Of a DNA stretch of 64,000 nt, positions 1-12,062 are shown piece by piece. Source of the stretch: Capillidium heterosporum. Taxonomy: Eukaryota > Entomophthoromycota > Entomophthoromycetes > Entomophthorales > Capillidiaceae. Each line of letters begins with the position of its first letter. Within the stretch, counting starts at the first letter, position 1. The DNA is taken from positions 2,604,001-2,668,000 of the forward strand of contig WBMQ01000003.1 of NCBI GenBank assembly GCA_016630905.1. Direction: 5' to 3'. A model generated the notes under the pieces. It was not told the origin of the DNA. It ran no database searches and worked only from the letters and a program-made list of their open reading frames with translations. A program made the position numbers and the translations under genes.

Positions 1-64
1 ACTTCAAAACTTTTGAACATTCCTTCATACTGTAAAAAACCCAGCTTGAACCAACAGAAGCAGT

Positions 65-3000
65 ATGTCACCTCAAGGCAGAAAATCTAAAGAGTCCAAG
101 CAACCTACAGAATATATAAAATCAGAAGATCCAGAGATAAAACTAGAACAAATCCAAACTGAGCATGTGAGTGAGAACGTATCACTACCAAATACCGTTG
201 AAAATAATCCAACAACCATAGAGGCCTCGACAAATTCTGAGCCATCAGAAGCTGTCCCATCCATAGAAGAAAGTAGTTCAAGCCATAATAACCAAAACTA
301 TAATGAAACTGCTGATAGTATGCAACCAGAAACTGTAAATAGAGATGAATCAGTTCAGGATATTCTAAAAACATTGGCTCAAGAACAAGCTGCACAAGCG
401 CAACTAAACAACAAATCTTTGCAAGAAATATTCCAAGGGGAAGATATAACGGCGCCTGTCGACAAAATAGAGGTAGTTTTATCCTTTTAGTTTTCTAAAC
501 CAAGTTTAGGATAAATGGAAGCTCCTACCAGCCTACTTGCAAGTGAAAGGATTGGTCAAGCAACATATTGACTCTTACAACTACCTGATAGAACACGAAC
601 TCAAGAAGATTTTAATGAGCAACAGTAAGATTACATCGGACGTTTCCCCCGGGTTCTTCCTTGAGTAAGCTTACATAATCGTCTCACCTAACTTTTTCAA
701 GATACAAGGATATCAAGATTGGGAAACCAGATATCGTAGAAGCAGATGCTCAGCAACGTGAGATTACTCCCCATGAATGTAGACTCCGTGACTTAACCTA
801 CTCGGCTGGTATCTTCGTTACTGTTCGCTACATGCGAGATGGGAAAATCCACACCGTCCGAAACGTCAATATCGGTCGCATCCCCGTCATGCTCAAGTCC
901 AATATCTGCGTCCTCAATAAAAAGAGTGAGAAGGAGCTGGCTAAAATAAAGGAGTGCCCTCTGGATCCTGGAGGCTATTTCATAGTAAAGGGTACTGAAA
1001 AAGTCATATTGGTGCAGGAGCAGATTAGTAAGAATCGTATCATCGTCGAGATGGGTATGAAGAATCAAATTATGGCTTCAGTGACCAGGTAGCTTTTTTG
1101 GTATTTTTAATTCTAAGCTCAATATAGTACGACTATGGAACGTAAGTCAAAGTCCTATATCGTTTTAAAGAACGATAAGCTGTACCTGCGTCACAACTCC
1201 CTGATTGACGACATCCCAGCCGTTATGGCTTTGAAGGCTATGGGCATGGGTAGCGACAAAGAAATTATCTACTTGATAACAGGTGGCGAAGGTACAGATT
1301 CTGAGCTCACTGGAGCCTTCTGTCGAAGAATGCTCAAAAGCTGATATCATCACCCAGCAGCAAGCTCTGGATTACATCGGTAGACGCTACAAGGCTCCCA
1401 AGAAGTTTACCCCTGGATCGGCTGGTAAGCAAGCTCCAAGGAACTACGTACTTATTTCAGTTTTCGCATTTAATTTACTGACTTATATTTGGTAGGTGAA
1501 CGATGCCCTGGATTTCCTAGGAAATACTTTCCTAGGTCATATTCCTGTCGAAAGCTTGAACTTTCGCGAGAAAGGGATTTACATTGCGATCATGGCCCGA
1601 CGTGTCCTTATGGCACAGCACGATGAATCTTTATTTGATGACCGTGATTACGTCGGTAACAAGCGTCTCGAACTGTGAGTAAACCTTCACCTCCATTTAC
1701 TTATTTCTTTTTAGAGCCGGGCAACTGCTCTCCTTGCTATTCGAAGATCTGTTCAAGACTTTTAACGCACTTCTCAAGACATCCATTGATAAAACGTTGA
1801 AGAAGTCGAACCGTCACTCGGTAGATGCCGTTGCTAATATGCGTATGCAGCAGGACCATATAACTACTGGATTCATCCGTGCGATATCGACCGGAAACTG
1901 GTCGTTGAAGCGTTTCAAGATGGAGCGTGCCGGTATCACCCACGTCCTCAGCAGACTTTCCTATATTTCAGCATTGGGTATGATGACACGTATTGCCTCC
2001 CAGTTCGAGAAGACTAGGAAGGTGTCGGGACCCCGTGCCTTGCAAGTAATTGAATATTTGATTTTATCGCTGATAACTTCCATTTTAGCCATCTCAATGG
2101 GGGTTGCTGTGCCCTTCCGATACTCCGGAAGGTGAAGCTTGTGGCTTAGTGAAGAATTTGGCCCTGATGACCCACATCACGACTGATGTTGAGGAAGCCC
2201 CCATTATCAACATAGTTTTCACGTTGGGAGCTGAGGATATTACCTCTCTTACTGGCTACGAAATCTACGCCAAAGGTTGCTACACCATCTTCGTTAACGG
2301 TTTGGTCGTAGGTATAACTAGAAGCCCCTTCCAATTCGTCCATGATTTCCGTATCCTGCGTCGCTCCGGCAGAATAAGCGAGTTTGTTTCTATATACATC
2401 AACGATGGCTACTGCTCCATCAATATTTCGGGTGATGCTGGACGTATCTGTAGACCTTTGATCATTGTTGAAAACGGTATTCCCAAAGTCGAGCAACATC
2501 ACATTGAGGTAAAATTTGCGTTAAAATAGTTTTTAATTTTCAATTTTAGGAGCTGAAAGCTGGGAAACTCGACTTTGACAGCTTCCTTAAGCTGGGTCTG
2601 ATTGAGTATGTGGACTGTAACGAAGAGAGCGAATGTAACATTGCCGTCTATGAGAGCCTCATTTTACCTCAGCACACTACCCATCTGGAAATTGAGCCTT
2701 TTACCATCCTGGGTGCCGTAGCTGGATTGATTCCGTACCCCCATCACAACCAATCCCCTCGTAACACCTACCAATGCGCTATGGGTAAGCAGGCTATCGG
2801 TGCCATCGCCTACAACCAGCTCAATCGAATCGATACCCTGCTCTATCTAATGGTCTACCCCCAGCAGCCCATGGTCAAGACCAAGACCATCGAGTTAGTT
2901 GGCTACGACAAGGTAAATTTTAAATGGATTAGGATTTTGAAATTTATTACATTTTGTTTTTGCAACAGCTGCCAGCTGGTCAAAATGCCACTGTAGCTGT

Positions 3001-4287
3001 CATGTCCTACTCTGGTTATGATATCGAAGATGCCTTAGTCGTCAACAAGGTAAGTTGAGTTAAATTACTTTATCTAACTAAATATCTTTAGGCTTCAGCC
3101 GATCGAGGATTCGGCCGCGTCCAAGTATTTAAGAAAAACACGACAGTAGTCAAGCACTACAATAATGGCAGGTATCTAACACTTATTCCTATATCCGTAC
3201 TTAAATAAATTTTAGTCACGACAGGATTACGGCTCCCCCACAGACTAATGACCCCGACATAAAGCATCGCTTCGAAATCGTGGATTTAGACGGACTTCCG
3301 CAGGTTGGTGCCAAAGTAGAGTCCGGCCAAGTATACGTTAACAAGCAGTCACCTGTTAACACAATCAACGACGTCTTGACCGCTAACCAGGATGACGGCG
3401 GTTTCCGTGACACCCCTTTGAGCTACAAGTCTCCGTCCCCTGGTTACATCGACAAGGTACCTTTCACTTTAATTGCCTACAACTTACCCATCTAGGTCAT
3501 GGTCTCCACCACCGACAACGACGAGGCCCTGGTCAAGGTATTAATCCGACAGACGCGCCGCCCTGAATTGGGAGACAAGTTCTCCTCGAGGCATGGGCAG
3601 AAAGGTGTATGTGGACTCATCGTCGAACAGGCTGATATGCCGTTCTCCGACCAAGGCGTCTGCCCCGACATCATCATGAACCCTCATGGTTTTCCCTCTC
3701 GAATGACAGTCGGCAAGATGATCGAACTGCTGGCTGGTAAAGCTGGGGTTCTAAGTGGCGCGTTGCAGTATGGTACCGCCTTTGGTGGCTCTAAAGTTGA
3801 GGACATGTCCAAAATACTCATTGATCATGGGTTCTCCTACTCGGGCAAGGATTTCCTAACCTCGGGTATCACTGGTGAAAGTTTGAATGCCTACATCTTC
3901 TTTGGCCCCATCTATTATCAACGACTTAAGCATATGGTTGAAGATAAGATGCACGCCAGAGCTAAAGGACCTAGGGCTGTCTTGACACGCCAACCTACCG
4001 AAGGTCGTTCTAGAGATGGTGGTCTACGTCTCGGTGAGATGGAACGTGATTGTTTAATTGGATACGGAGCCTCGCGACTGTTGCTGGAACGCCTTATGAT
4101 CTCGAGTGATGGCTTTGAGATCCAAGTCTGCCAGCAGTGTGGCTTATTGGGATACAAGAGTTGGTGTACCCATTGCCAGAATTCGCAATTTATGGTGCCT
4201 ATGCGTATTCCCTATGCTGCCAAATTGTTGTTCCAGGAGATGGTGTCCATGAATGTTGTTCCTAAACTCGTATTGGAAAACTACTAG
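65..4287 (+). CDS. RPC2: DNA-directed RNA polymerase III subunit RPC2 (second-largest subunit)
   Basis: Second-largest catalytic-core subunit of RNA polymerase III, the nuclear enzyme for tRNA, 5S and U6 transcription. Eleven introns of about 37-50 bp (the first are 473-509, 665-701 and 1089-1127) join exons that follow POLR3B along its whole length. Motifs include [20 protein letters not shown], the hybrid-binding stretch [15 protein letters not shown] (codons from about 3571), [33 protein letters not shown] and a C-terminal CxxC...CxxC zinc site (CQQC, CTHC). GQKGVCG and [10 protein letters not shown] separate it from the Pol I and Pol II paralogs. The first ~130 residues are an acidic, Q/S/N-rich extension not typical of the family. 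One +1 frame break lies near 1281-1297; the family block around SVEEC is read only after it. A 37-bp GT-AG intron at 1292-1328 would also restore frame but would delete that conserved block. Confidence 0.95.
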
Positions 4288-4566
4288 TTCGAGTCGGAAT
4301 TTACGCTGTGAAGTTTGCTTAAATGCATTTACACTAAGCTCTATGTTATATCTGTATCAGTAAAGTTTGCTTGCCTAACTATATAATTTTTTGAAAAATA
4401 AAAGTGATTGGTAAACCCTAAGCACATAATAGAACTATATAAAAGATACATACATTTTAAATCATTTATAGTAGCAGAGTAAATCAATGCTATAATGCAA
4501 TTAGGTATAAAAAATACTTTGTAAACTTCATTTTATTTTAGTCTAATCTTCACCAGAACCCTACTT

Positions 4567-5669
4567 TTAGACTTTGGAGCGCCTTGACATGACTTCGGCC
4601 TTGTAGGCGCTACACGCTTCAATAACTTCATTCAGTAGCTGAGAGGACGATTTCTCAGTATAATTTTTCTTGGAACCTGCTGATGCCTCCTTTTGTTCAA
4701 GTGAAGCCGATTGCTTCAAGGTAGGTAAACGGAACTGGGGTACCGACTTGGTAGAATTCAAATGCTTTACATCGTAGGTTGCTTTACTTGATGAATAGCT
4801 GTTATCTACTTTGGATGTTCGAGAACTATGTAGGTTCGAAGTGTCATCAATACCTCTACTTTTATTTGTATTGGCTAGGTTACTGATGCGAGTAAAGTTG
4901 GTAGCTGGCTTTGGATAAATTTTAGGTAAACTGTATTTAGAATCTTTGGAAATCAATTTGCTGTCGGAGAAGGTGTCATTCGTGTTTAACGAGAGTTTAT
5001 GGGAAGTCTTAAGTTTGTCATTCTTCATGGCAACTAGTGATTCCATTAAGGGCACCTGAGTACGTGAGGTCCGATTATTCTCATCGTTGGCTTTATAATT
5101 TTTAATCTGAGGTGGTGAAGAAGAGTTCAGTTTAGGTTGTGAGTTCATTAAGGATTCTTTGGTTGCTTTTACTGAACTGGGCTTCGTAGCTTGCTGCCGC
5201 TGAAAGTTATGCTTCAAGTCATCGATAGATAATCTACTTAAAAATCCTTTACGTGATTCATAACTCAAACTGGATGGAAGTTGATCTCTGTGGAAATCAC
5301 TATAATTGATACTCTCCGATACCCAATCTTCAACTCGTTTCCTAGAAGAGGGGATAGAACTCGGGATGGATATTTCCGATTTATTTACTAAAAAATGTAA
5401 GACATGAAATTTATTAAAGTGCTACCTGTATATGCTTTACTATTTGATTTGTTTGAAGTTGAATTCCTACTTTCATCAATTTTACTACCAACTTATTAAA
5501 ATTCAATATCATGTTTACAAATTTACTTACCATTTAGCTCCCTCCAAAACTTTGCTTCCAAATCTTGGCTACTTGAATTTGTACTTTCAAAATCAGAATT
5601 CTGGATACCTTTAAGCCCTAAATCCTCCTCTAAAAAGGAATCATACTCTGAACTCGACCTATTTGGCAT
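4567..5669 (-). CDS. Unrecognised serine/asparagine/lysine-rich protein
   Basis: Not recognised. The model has three exons: 5669-5531, 5491-5426 and 5387-4567. Introns of 39 and 38 bp have GTAAGT and GTAGCA donors. It encodes 341 residues starting MPNRSSSEYDS. Composition is low-complexity and hydrophilic, without membrane segments or a signal peptide, and with many S/T-P and S-rich stretches like an intrinsically disordered, phosphorylated protein. The most domain-like part is the C-terminus, a predicted amphipathic helix around LLNEVIEACSAYKAEV followed by a basic end (SRRSKV). The gene is convergent with the Pol III subunit gene, with about 280 bp between stop codons. Exon phases agree across all joins, which supports a real gene. 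Function is unknown. Confidence 0.7.
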
Positions 5670-7447
5670 TATTAAAGCTGGAAGAAGGCTCTTTGAAATC
5701 TATTGTACTTGTGCTGAAGTTGGTTTTGACTTTTTGACACTGCTTAAGACACTTTGCCCTAACACCAAAGTTTGAAGTTCTAGGTTTTGAAAGTATTCTT
5801 CCTAATCAGCTTATTGAAAATAATTGCACAGGTTATAAATTGGAAATTTAGTGCACATTTCTATAATATTGTTAAGTACAACGCAAGTATTTTGATTATA
5901 GAGGCAATCCTTAACCTTAACAATCAGGGCTATAAATGTTTATATAGCTGAACAACAATATAGTATATAGCTCTACTGGTTATGAAAATTTTATAGTTAA
6001 CGGTTCAAATATAAAAAAGGTTTGATTGATATAGCTATTAGTTTATATTAATGTGGATTCTAAGTACACGATATTCCATCAACTTAAAAGCTATTACTGT
6101 TAAACAACTATCCTTTTTACTTGATGATCTTAAATCTTTAAGATATAAACTAAAAGTGAACTGAGTTAAAAATGACTAGAGCTATCTGATCAAATTTATA
6201 TTAGTATAGTACAATCCGCTATCTCAAAATCTATAAGCGTTTCTACTAACAGTTGACATTGTAATATATTGTGTAATTTGAAATGAAAGTGTACTATATA
6301 CATATTCTACAAGATAAATTTGAGTTTTAAAATCCATATGAATTCATCTTTGAAAGCCACTGATCTCAATCCAAGTTTTATAATTCATGTTAATATAATA
6401 TTCAATTATAAATATACATTGTATCAATTGATAGAATCTATCATGCCATCACAATACTTATCTAAGGTAGAAGCATTCTACTTGAAAAGTAATATTTAGG
6501 ATTTACTACCTTAAGCTTTATAAACTTAGCTTTAACAGCTCATGTTTATAGCTAGACAAAATTTATATCAAATATGATATCTATTTACATGATATACAAT
6601 GTTGATCAGCCACTCTCGTCGAGTATCTGACCACTGGTTTGAACTTCCAGTTGAGTGAGTTCGATCGAACTTGATGAGTCCTTCGGCATTGGACGTATGT
6701 GTATTTATCGTATTGCGGGCTGACTAATATAGATGCGGTGATTACTTTACAACCAATAAAACTACTCAAAACTCTTAATTCCCGAAAAACTACTGGCTAA
6801 AAACATTTAAACTAATCCAATTTAATCTACAATCTTAAAACCCTAAAGACCTGGAAACACAAAGATCAAAATCCCCAGAAACTCAGCCGTGAAAAAACTT
6901 CGATATATATTGTAACTTGGGAGATATGTAAGTGAATTCTTTTCCAGCAAGGAGGTAGATATGTGTTCTAGTTGTAGTAATCCACCATCGAAGTTAGGAT
7001 CTAATGGTTTGTACCTAAAAGGGTAGCTAATCCCAGGTGAGATTAAGTGGACTGGTGGCTGATTGATGTGATGGAAACTGGATATACAGTGATTTAAAGT
7101 GAATTGTCGGTGAAAGATAAAATACTTAGCCAAAAGCACATTGTTGGGGTGTAGTATAAATATAAACTACCTATGAAAATAAAATAGTTTGATGTTCGAT
7201 ATACGACTTAGCTGAAGAACTAAGTTGACATAAGATAAAAATATAGATTGACTAGAAGGGAAGCATTTCAACTTTGAATACAAAAGTAAAGGTTGTTTGA
7301 ATACTAATACAATCTCTACAGCATAGATACATGACTAAATTTAAAATAAAAACGTATATATATAATATTTATAATCAGAAACCTGGTATAATAAATTGCA
7401 ATATATGTAGAGGATAAAGCTTTAATTCCAAATTCAAAAAGAAAATT
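5670..7447. other. AT-rich intergenic region
   Basis: Spacer between the divergent serine-rich gene and the 3' end of the MetRS gene. The longest reading frame is 98 codons on the minus strand (7139-6843); it has no recognisable motif or supporting exon structure, so it is not called. No tRNA-like or repeat structure was recognised. Confidence 0.5.
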
Positions 7448-9991
7448 TTAGTTTGAATTGCCACCATACTTGTTCCTGTAGATAACCTCCATCTTCTCAT
7501 CGATTCTTGTAAACAAATGGTTAGGAGCACCAATGACATGACCCGGCAACAAAGCGTAGGTATCAAACTCTTTCTCCAACTTGGGTAAGGGGAGCGTTCA
7601 ACTGATGAGCCAGCTGTTGGGAAGTCTCAGGCATGAAGGGGAAGGCCATAGCGGCCAAAAGGTAGACCAAGTTGACGGCGCAACCTACGGCAGCATCACA
7701 CTGCTCCTTGAAGTTGACAAAGAGGTGGTTGTCGATCTTGACGTTTTGCAGGTACTGGTTACCAACTTGAGATACTTCCATTAAAGTCTTAAGGCCACTA
7801 CGTAACTTACCACCCTTCATCTCAACTAGGTATCTAGAGAGCAAGGCGTTGACGTCGACGACGAGTTGCTTCTCCAAAGGTCCATCTACCTTGAACTCGG
7901 GTAGTTTGGAGAGGTATCTAGGCGAGGCGACGAACTTGAGGATACGATTGCAGAAGTTACCAAAGTTAGCCAACAGTTCTCCGTTGTTCTTGGCGATAAA
8001 CTCCTTCCAGGTGAACACCGAGTCGTTGGTCTCAGGTCGGACCGAAAGTAGGTAGTACCTCCAGACGCTGATGGGGATGCCGGTATCTATAACGTCGTTA
8101 CCAAACACGCCTACGTTTCTACTCTTGGAGAACTTGCCGTCCTCGTAGTTGAGGTATTCGGTGGTATTGATGTGATGGAGTAGGGTCCAGTTCTCTCCAG
8201 TACCTTGAAGTATGGCTGGGAAGATGACGGTGTGGAAAGGCACGTTATCCTTACCCATGAATTGGTACAGCTTAACTTCTTCAGGGTTCTTCCACCACTT
8301 CTCCCACTCCTTGGTATAGTTAGGCGGTGATGGAGGGGTAACCGATGGGCGCATCATACCATACGTAGAATACCTTGTCCTTCATGTGTTCCAAAGGTAC
8401 AGGAGTACCCCATTTGAGGTCACGGGTGATGCATCGGTTCTTTAATCCTTCCTTCAACCAGGAGTTGGTGATTTGTCTACCGTTAGAAGTCCACTTGCCA
8501 ACTTCCGAAGTCTCCTTCCACCCACTTTTCGAGTCTGGGCTGTAGTTGAGGTAGGTCAAGGAAGAGGTGAGTCGAGTCTTTGAGGATAGGAGAGTTGCCG
8601 TCTAGCTTGCATCTCGGCTTAATGAGATCGCTAGGCGTTGAGTAAAGTACCACATTGGTCGCACTGGTCACCACGGGCATCAGTTGTAGGTACATTTGGG
8701 ACAAGTACCTTCGACGAACCTATCGGCCAAGAACCTATTGCAGCTCTCGCAGTAAAGCTGGGTCATAGATTCTTCTAAAGTGAATTTGTTATCGTAGATC
8801 TTGAAGAAGATATCCTGAGCGATTTCAGTCTGTTGGGGAGTAGTGGTACGTCCGAAGTGGTCAAAGTCGATCTGGAAGTGCTGGTACACTTGACGATGTA
8901 GGGCGTTGTACTTGTCACACAAGGCCTGGCAGCTTAATCCTTCCTCCAAAGCTTTAGTTTCGGTAGCAGTACCGTACTCGTCAGTACCGCAGATGTAGAG
9001 ATAGTTTACGCCGGTCACTCTTAAGAAGCGAGCGTAGACGTCAGCTGATAAAATGGAACCAATCAGATTACCCAAGTGAGGTACGTTGTTGACATAGGGC
9101 AAAGCTGAAGTAATAAGGATGTTCTCCTGGCCGGGGATAGGCAACCTTTTGAAATTTAGTTTAAAATAGTAAAGGAAGGTATACTTACTTGGGTTGGGTG
9201 GGACGGGGTGGTAGTGTAATTCCCTCCTTGACCTTGCGCATGGTTTCATCGCCTACAACGGCTTTAACTTCGGCTGCTTCCTCAACTGGTTGGGCAGGTA
9301 AGACACCTTTTTCCTAAAATAATACTGGTTAGGTGCTACATATTTTTCAAAAGAATACCAAGTCTTTGATAAGCTCAAATGCTTCCTTGACATGTTCAGC
9401 TTCGACTTCTTTGTTGAACCAAGCTTCCAATTTGTTGAACTTGGATAAAATTTGTTTGTTATCAATGGCGATCGAATATATAGTAGCTAATAGGACAGCC
9501 TTCTGTAGAGGTGAACTCTCTTGGATGGTGTCCAGTTCCATTTCTACTTTTGTAAATATAGCTTCGATATCGGTGCTGGTGTTCTCCAATTCCTTGAATA
9601 ATAAGGTTTCAAACTCGAAGAATTGAAGGAATTTTAGATCTTCTGAGCTGTTTAAAGCAACAGTTTCGGCATTTAAAAATCTATTCACTTGAGACAAAGC
9701 TTTTTGAAAAGAGTTACCTTAGGGCTGCATTGGGGTCAAAGAATGTAACCTTTTCCTTTGCAAATTCTAGGGTTGGGAAGGTGACATCTACAAACCAAGG
9801 TAAATTAGAAAAATGTAAATATAATAGGTAGTGAAATAGCTAGGAATATTACCTTGAGTTTCGGCTTCAATGACGATAAATTGAAATTTGACGTTCAAAA
9901 GTTTGCTTATCAACACGAATTTCAACAACTTGATCCATTCCTTGGAGCCTGGTTTACACGCTCTTAACACTAGCTTAGGTAGTTTTGCCAT
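7448..9991 (-). CDS. MES1: Methionyl-tRNA synthetase, cytosolic (five apparent +1 frame breaks)
   Basis: Charges initiator and elongator tRNA-Met in the cytosol. The N-terminus (start 9991) has the GST-C-like appendage of eukaryotic MetRS, with introns after GAAACTCAAG and a 37-bp intron near 9718-9682. The class I catalytic core follows: [14 protein letters not shown] (HIGH-type), the CPxC/CDQC zinc knuckle, [36 protein letters not shown], and KFSKS (KMSKS-type). The anticodon-binding domain ends [10 protein letters not shown]...[10 protein letters not shown]. Between 8682 and 7563 the frame must advance by one base five times: at 8682-8680 (TGA), 8633-8631 (TAG), about 8515, 8322-8320 (TAA), and about 7590-7564. 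Catalytic motifs are otherwise undamaged, which argues against an old pseudogene. Insertion errors in the assembly, recent decay, or +1 frameshifting remain possible. Confidence 0.93.
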
Positions 9992-12062
9992 CTTGCTAAA
10001 TATAAAAATGATAGATTCTTTTTACAAGAGAAAAATTTTGGAAGTTGGAATCTCTTTTATAGTGCTCTTTCATCTGTTGACAAAATTTTCAATTTCGTAA
10101 GTCCTTAGCGAGATTTCCCTTTAAAATTGCTAGATTTAGTAAATCATATCAAAGTTTATATTTAGAATCTGGTGTAATTTTGAGGAAAATTAGCTAATTT
10201 CCTTTGAAGGATGGGTTTGTGATTCTGAATTAACTTGGATGAGTCACTCTATATTCATATCCATAACTGCGCTAAACCTAAGAGATGCGATTTGGTTGTT
10301 TGGCAGGTATAAAGGTTTACAAATAAGGCATACTTTTGAGCACAAGTGTATTTATAACTGTATGAAGTTTAGTGTAGCCCTATATCAAATAAATATGCAG
10401 GCTCTTACAATAAAAGTTGGCATTAAATATTTGCAAAGATCGGCATTGAAATTTTAAAGTTTTAGACCATACTAAGCTTTGATTTTTTAGGTTAGAGTTT
10501 CTTAACAGTATTTTTATACTACAACTTTAGATCTGACTAGTAAAGGTATGTATAATTATTGCTGAGAAATCTTATTAATACTAAAAATAGTATAAAGCAA
10601 TATTTTAAAAAACCTTTCTTTAGATATATTTATAATAAGCTTTAATACTTTAATTTTTAAACTTATAATTAATTAATATAAGTATTATTTTATAACTAAT
10701 AAAAATATTTTAAACTTTTAACTTTTATAAAACTATAAGCTAGAAATCTTAAATTAATTTAAATTAAAATTTATATTTTAAAATAGTTAAAAAGATCTTT
10801 AAAACTAATAAAAACCCAAATTAATATATAAAAGGTTTTTTTCCTAAGTAAAAATTTTAATATATATATTATAGCTTTAAAGAAAATTATAAATTGGTAA
10901 TCTGTAAGTATTTTTAATAAAAAAGTAAAGTATATATTTTAGCTATAGTAATCTACTACCAAAATTAGATTTTAATTAACTTATAAAGTAATAATTTAAA
11001 ATTTTAAAATCTAAAGTAAATAAAGATTATATTTATAATAAAAAGATAACTTTAGAAAATTTCAAGTAAATAAATATTAATTTAAAATAATGGAAACTAG
11101 GTAGATAGTAATTTAAAGTGTAAAATATATACCCTAAAGTATATTATTAGATATTAGTATAAATATAGATTATTTAAAAATAAACAAATATTATATATAT
11201 ATTAGCTAAAAAGTTAAATTAATATATACTATTAAACAAAATACTTTTACTAAAGTATATTTTAGTAAGCTATAGTTATTACAACTAATTTTAAATATAA
11301 TAGCATAATTATATAAACTAAAGCAAAATAATATATCTTTTTAAGCCTATTTAAGATAGATAAGTAAGCTATTATACTTTAAGTTTCAATTTTAAAATAG
11401 TTTAATAATCTTAATATTTTTAAACATAAAAGGAATTTATAATTGATAAAAAAGTCTTTAATCTATTTGTTTTAAATAAAAAGTATTGTTAACTATATTG
11501 AAGATTTATAACTTATTTATAGTATAGAAAACTTTAGTTATATCTGCTAATAAGAATCAACAGTAATATACTTTTTAAAAATGAATAAGCTCTTTGTTTT
11601 CAAACTGCTCTAATAATCTAAACTAATGTTTACTTTAAAAATGTTCAATTAATTGGTTTATTGCAAGTATTTTTGTAAGCCTTTCACTTCAGAGCTTACT
11701 ATAGCAAAAGCTTGATAAAAGCTAATAAGCTATAGGCTAGACTCAAGCTTCATCAATTTATTGCCCAGCTTATAATGGAAATGATCAGATATTTACATTG
11801 TTTTACTAACCTTTTTTCAGCTCACATCGAATCTTTACAGTAATCCTCACAAATGCCAATAAGAATAGCAAATGAAACATAGCTATAACTAACAGACCAC
11901 ATTTAATAATATACAAATTTTATTCAAGTTAATTTTAGAATAATTAGCCCACAAAGCTCTTTATAGGAAATCCAGTTTCCTGCTGAAAATATGAAAGTAA
12001 AGCCTCAAATTCAAACTAGCCGACTCGTGAGCTAACCAATATACTTGAGCTAAAATTTTAAC
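9992..12062. other. Gene-free region with an extremely AT-rich block
   Basis: No credible coding sequence. From about 10520 to 11680 the sequence is almost entirely A and T, built from short words such as TTTAAA, TATA and AAAATT, with stops in all frames. It is visibly more AT-rich than any other spacer in the window. It could be an AT-rich isochore, a mutated transposon relic or an organelle-derived insert; no terminal repeats or motifs were found to decide. Confidence 0.6.

Noticed and set aside
6600-6770. Possible tRNA (TTCGATCGAA-like words)
   Set aside because: No B-box consensus, cloverleaf or acceptor stem could be drawn.
9682-9718. Apparent sixth frameshift in MetRS at AGG TAA C
   Set aside because: A 37-bp intron (GTAACT to GAATAG) restores the frame and matches the family join.
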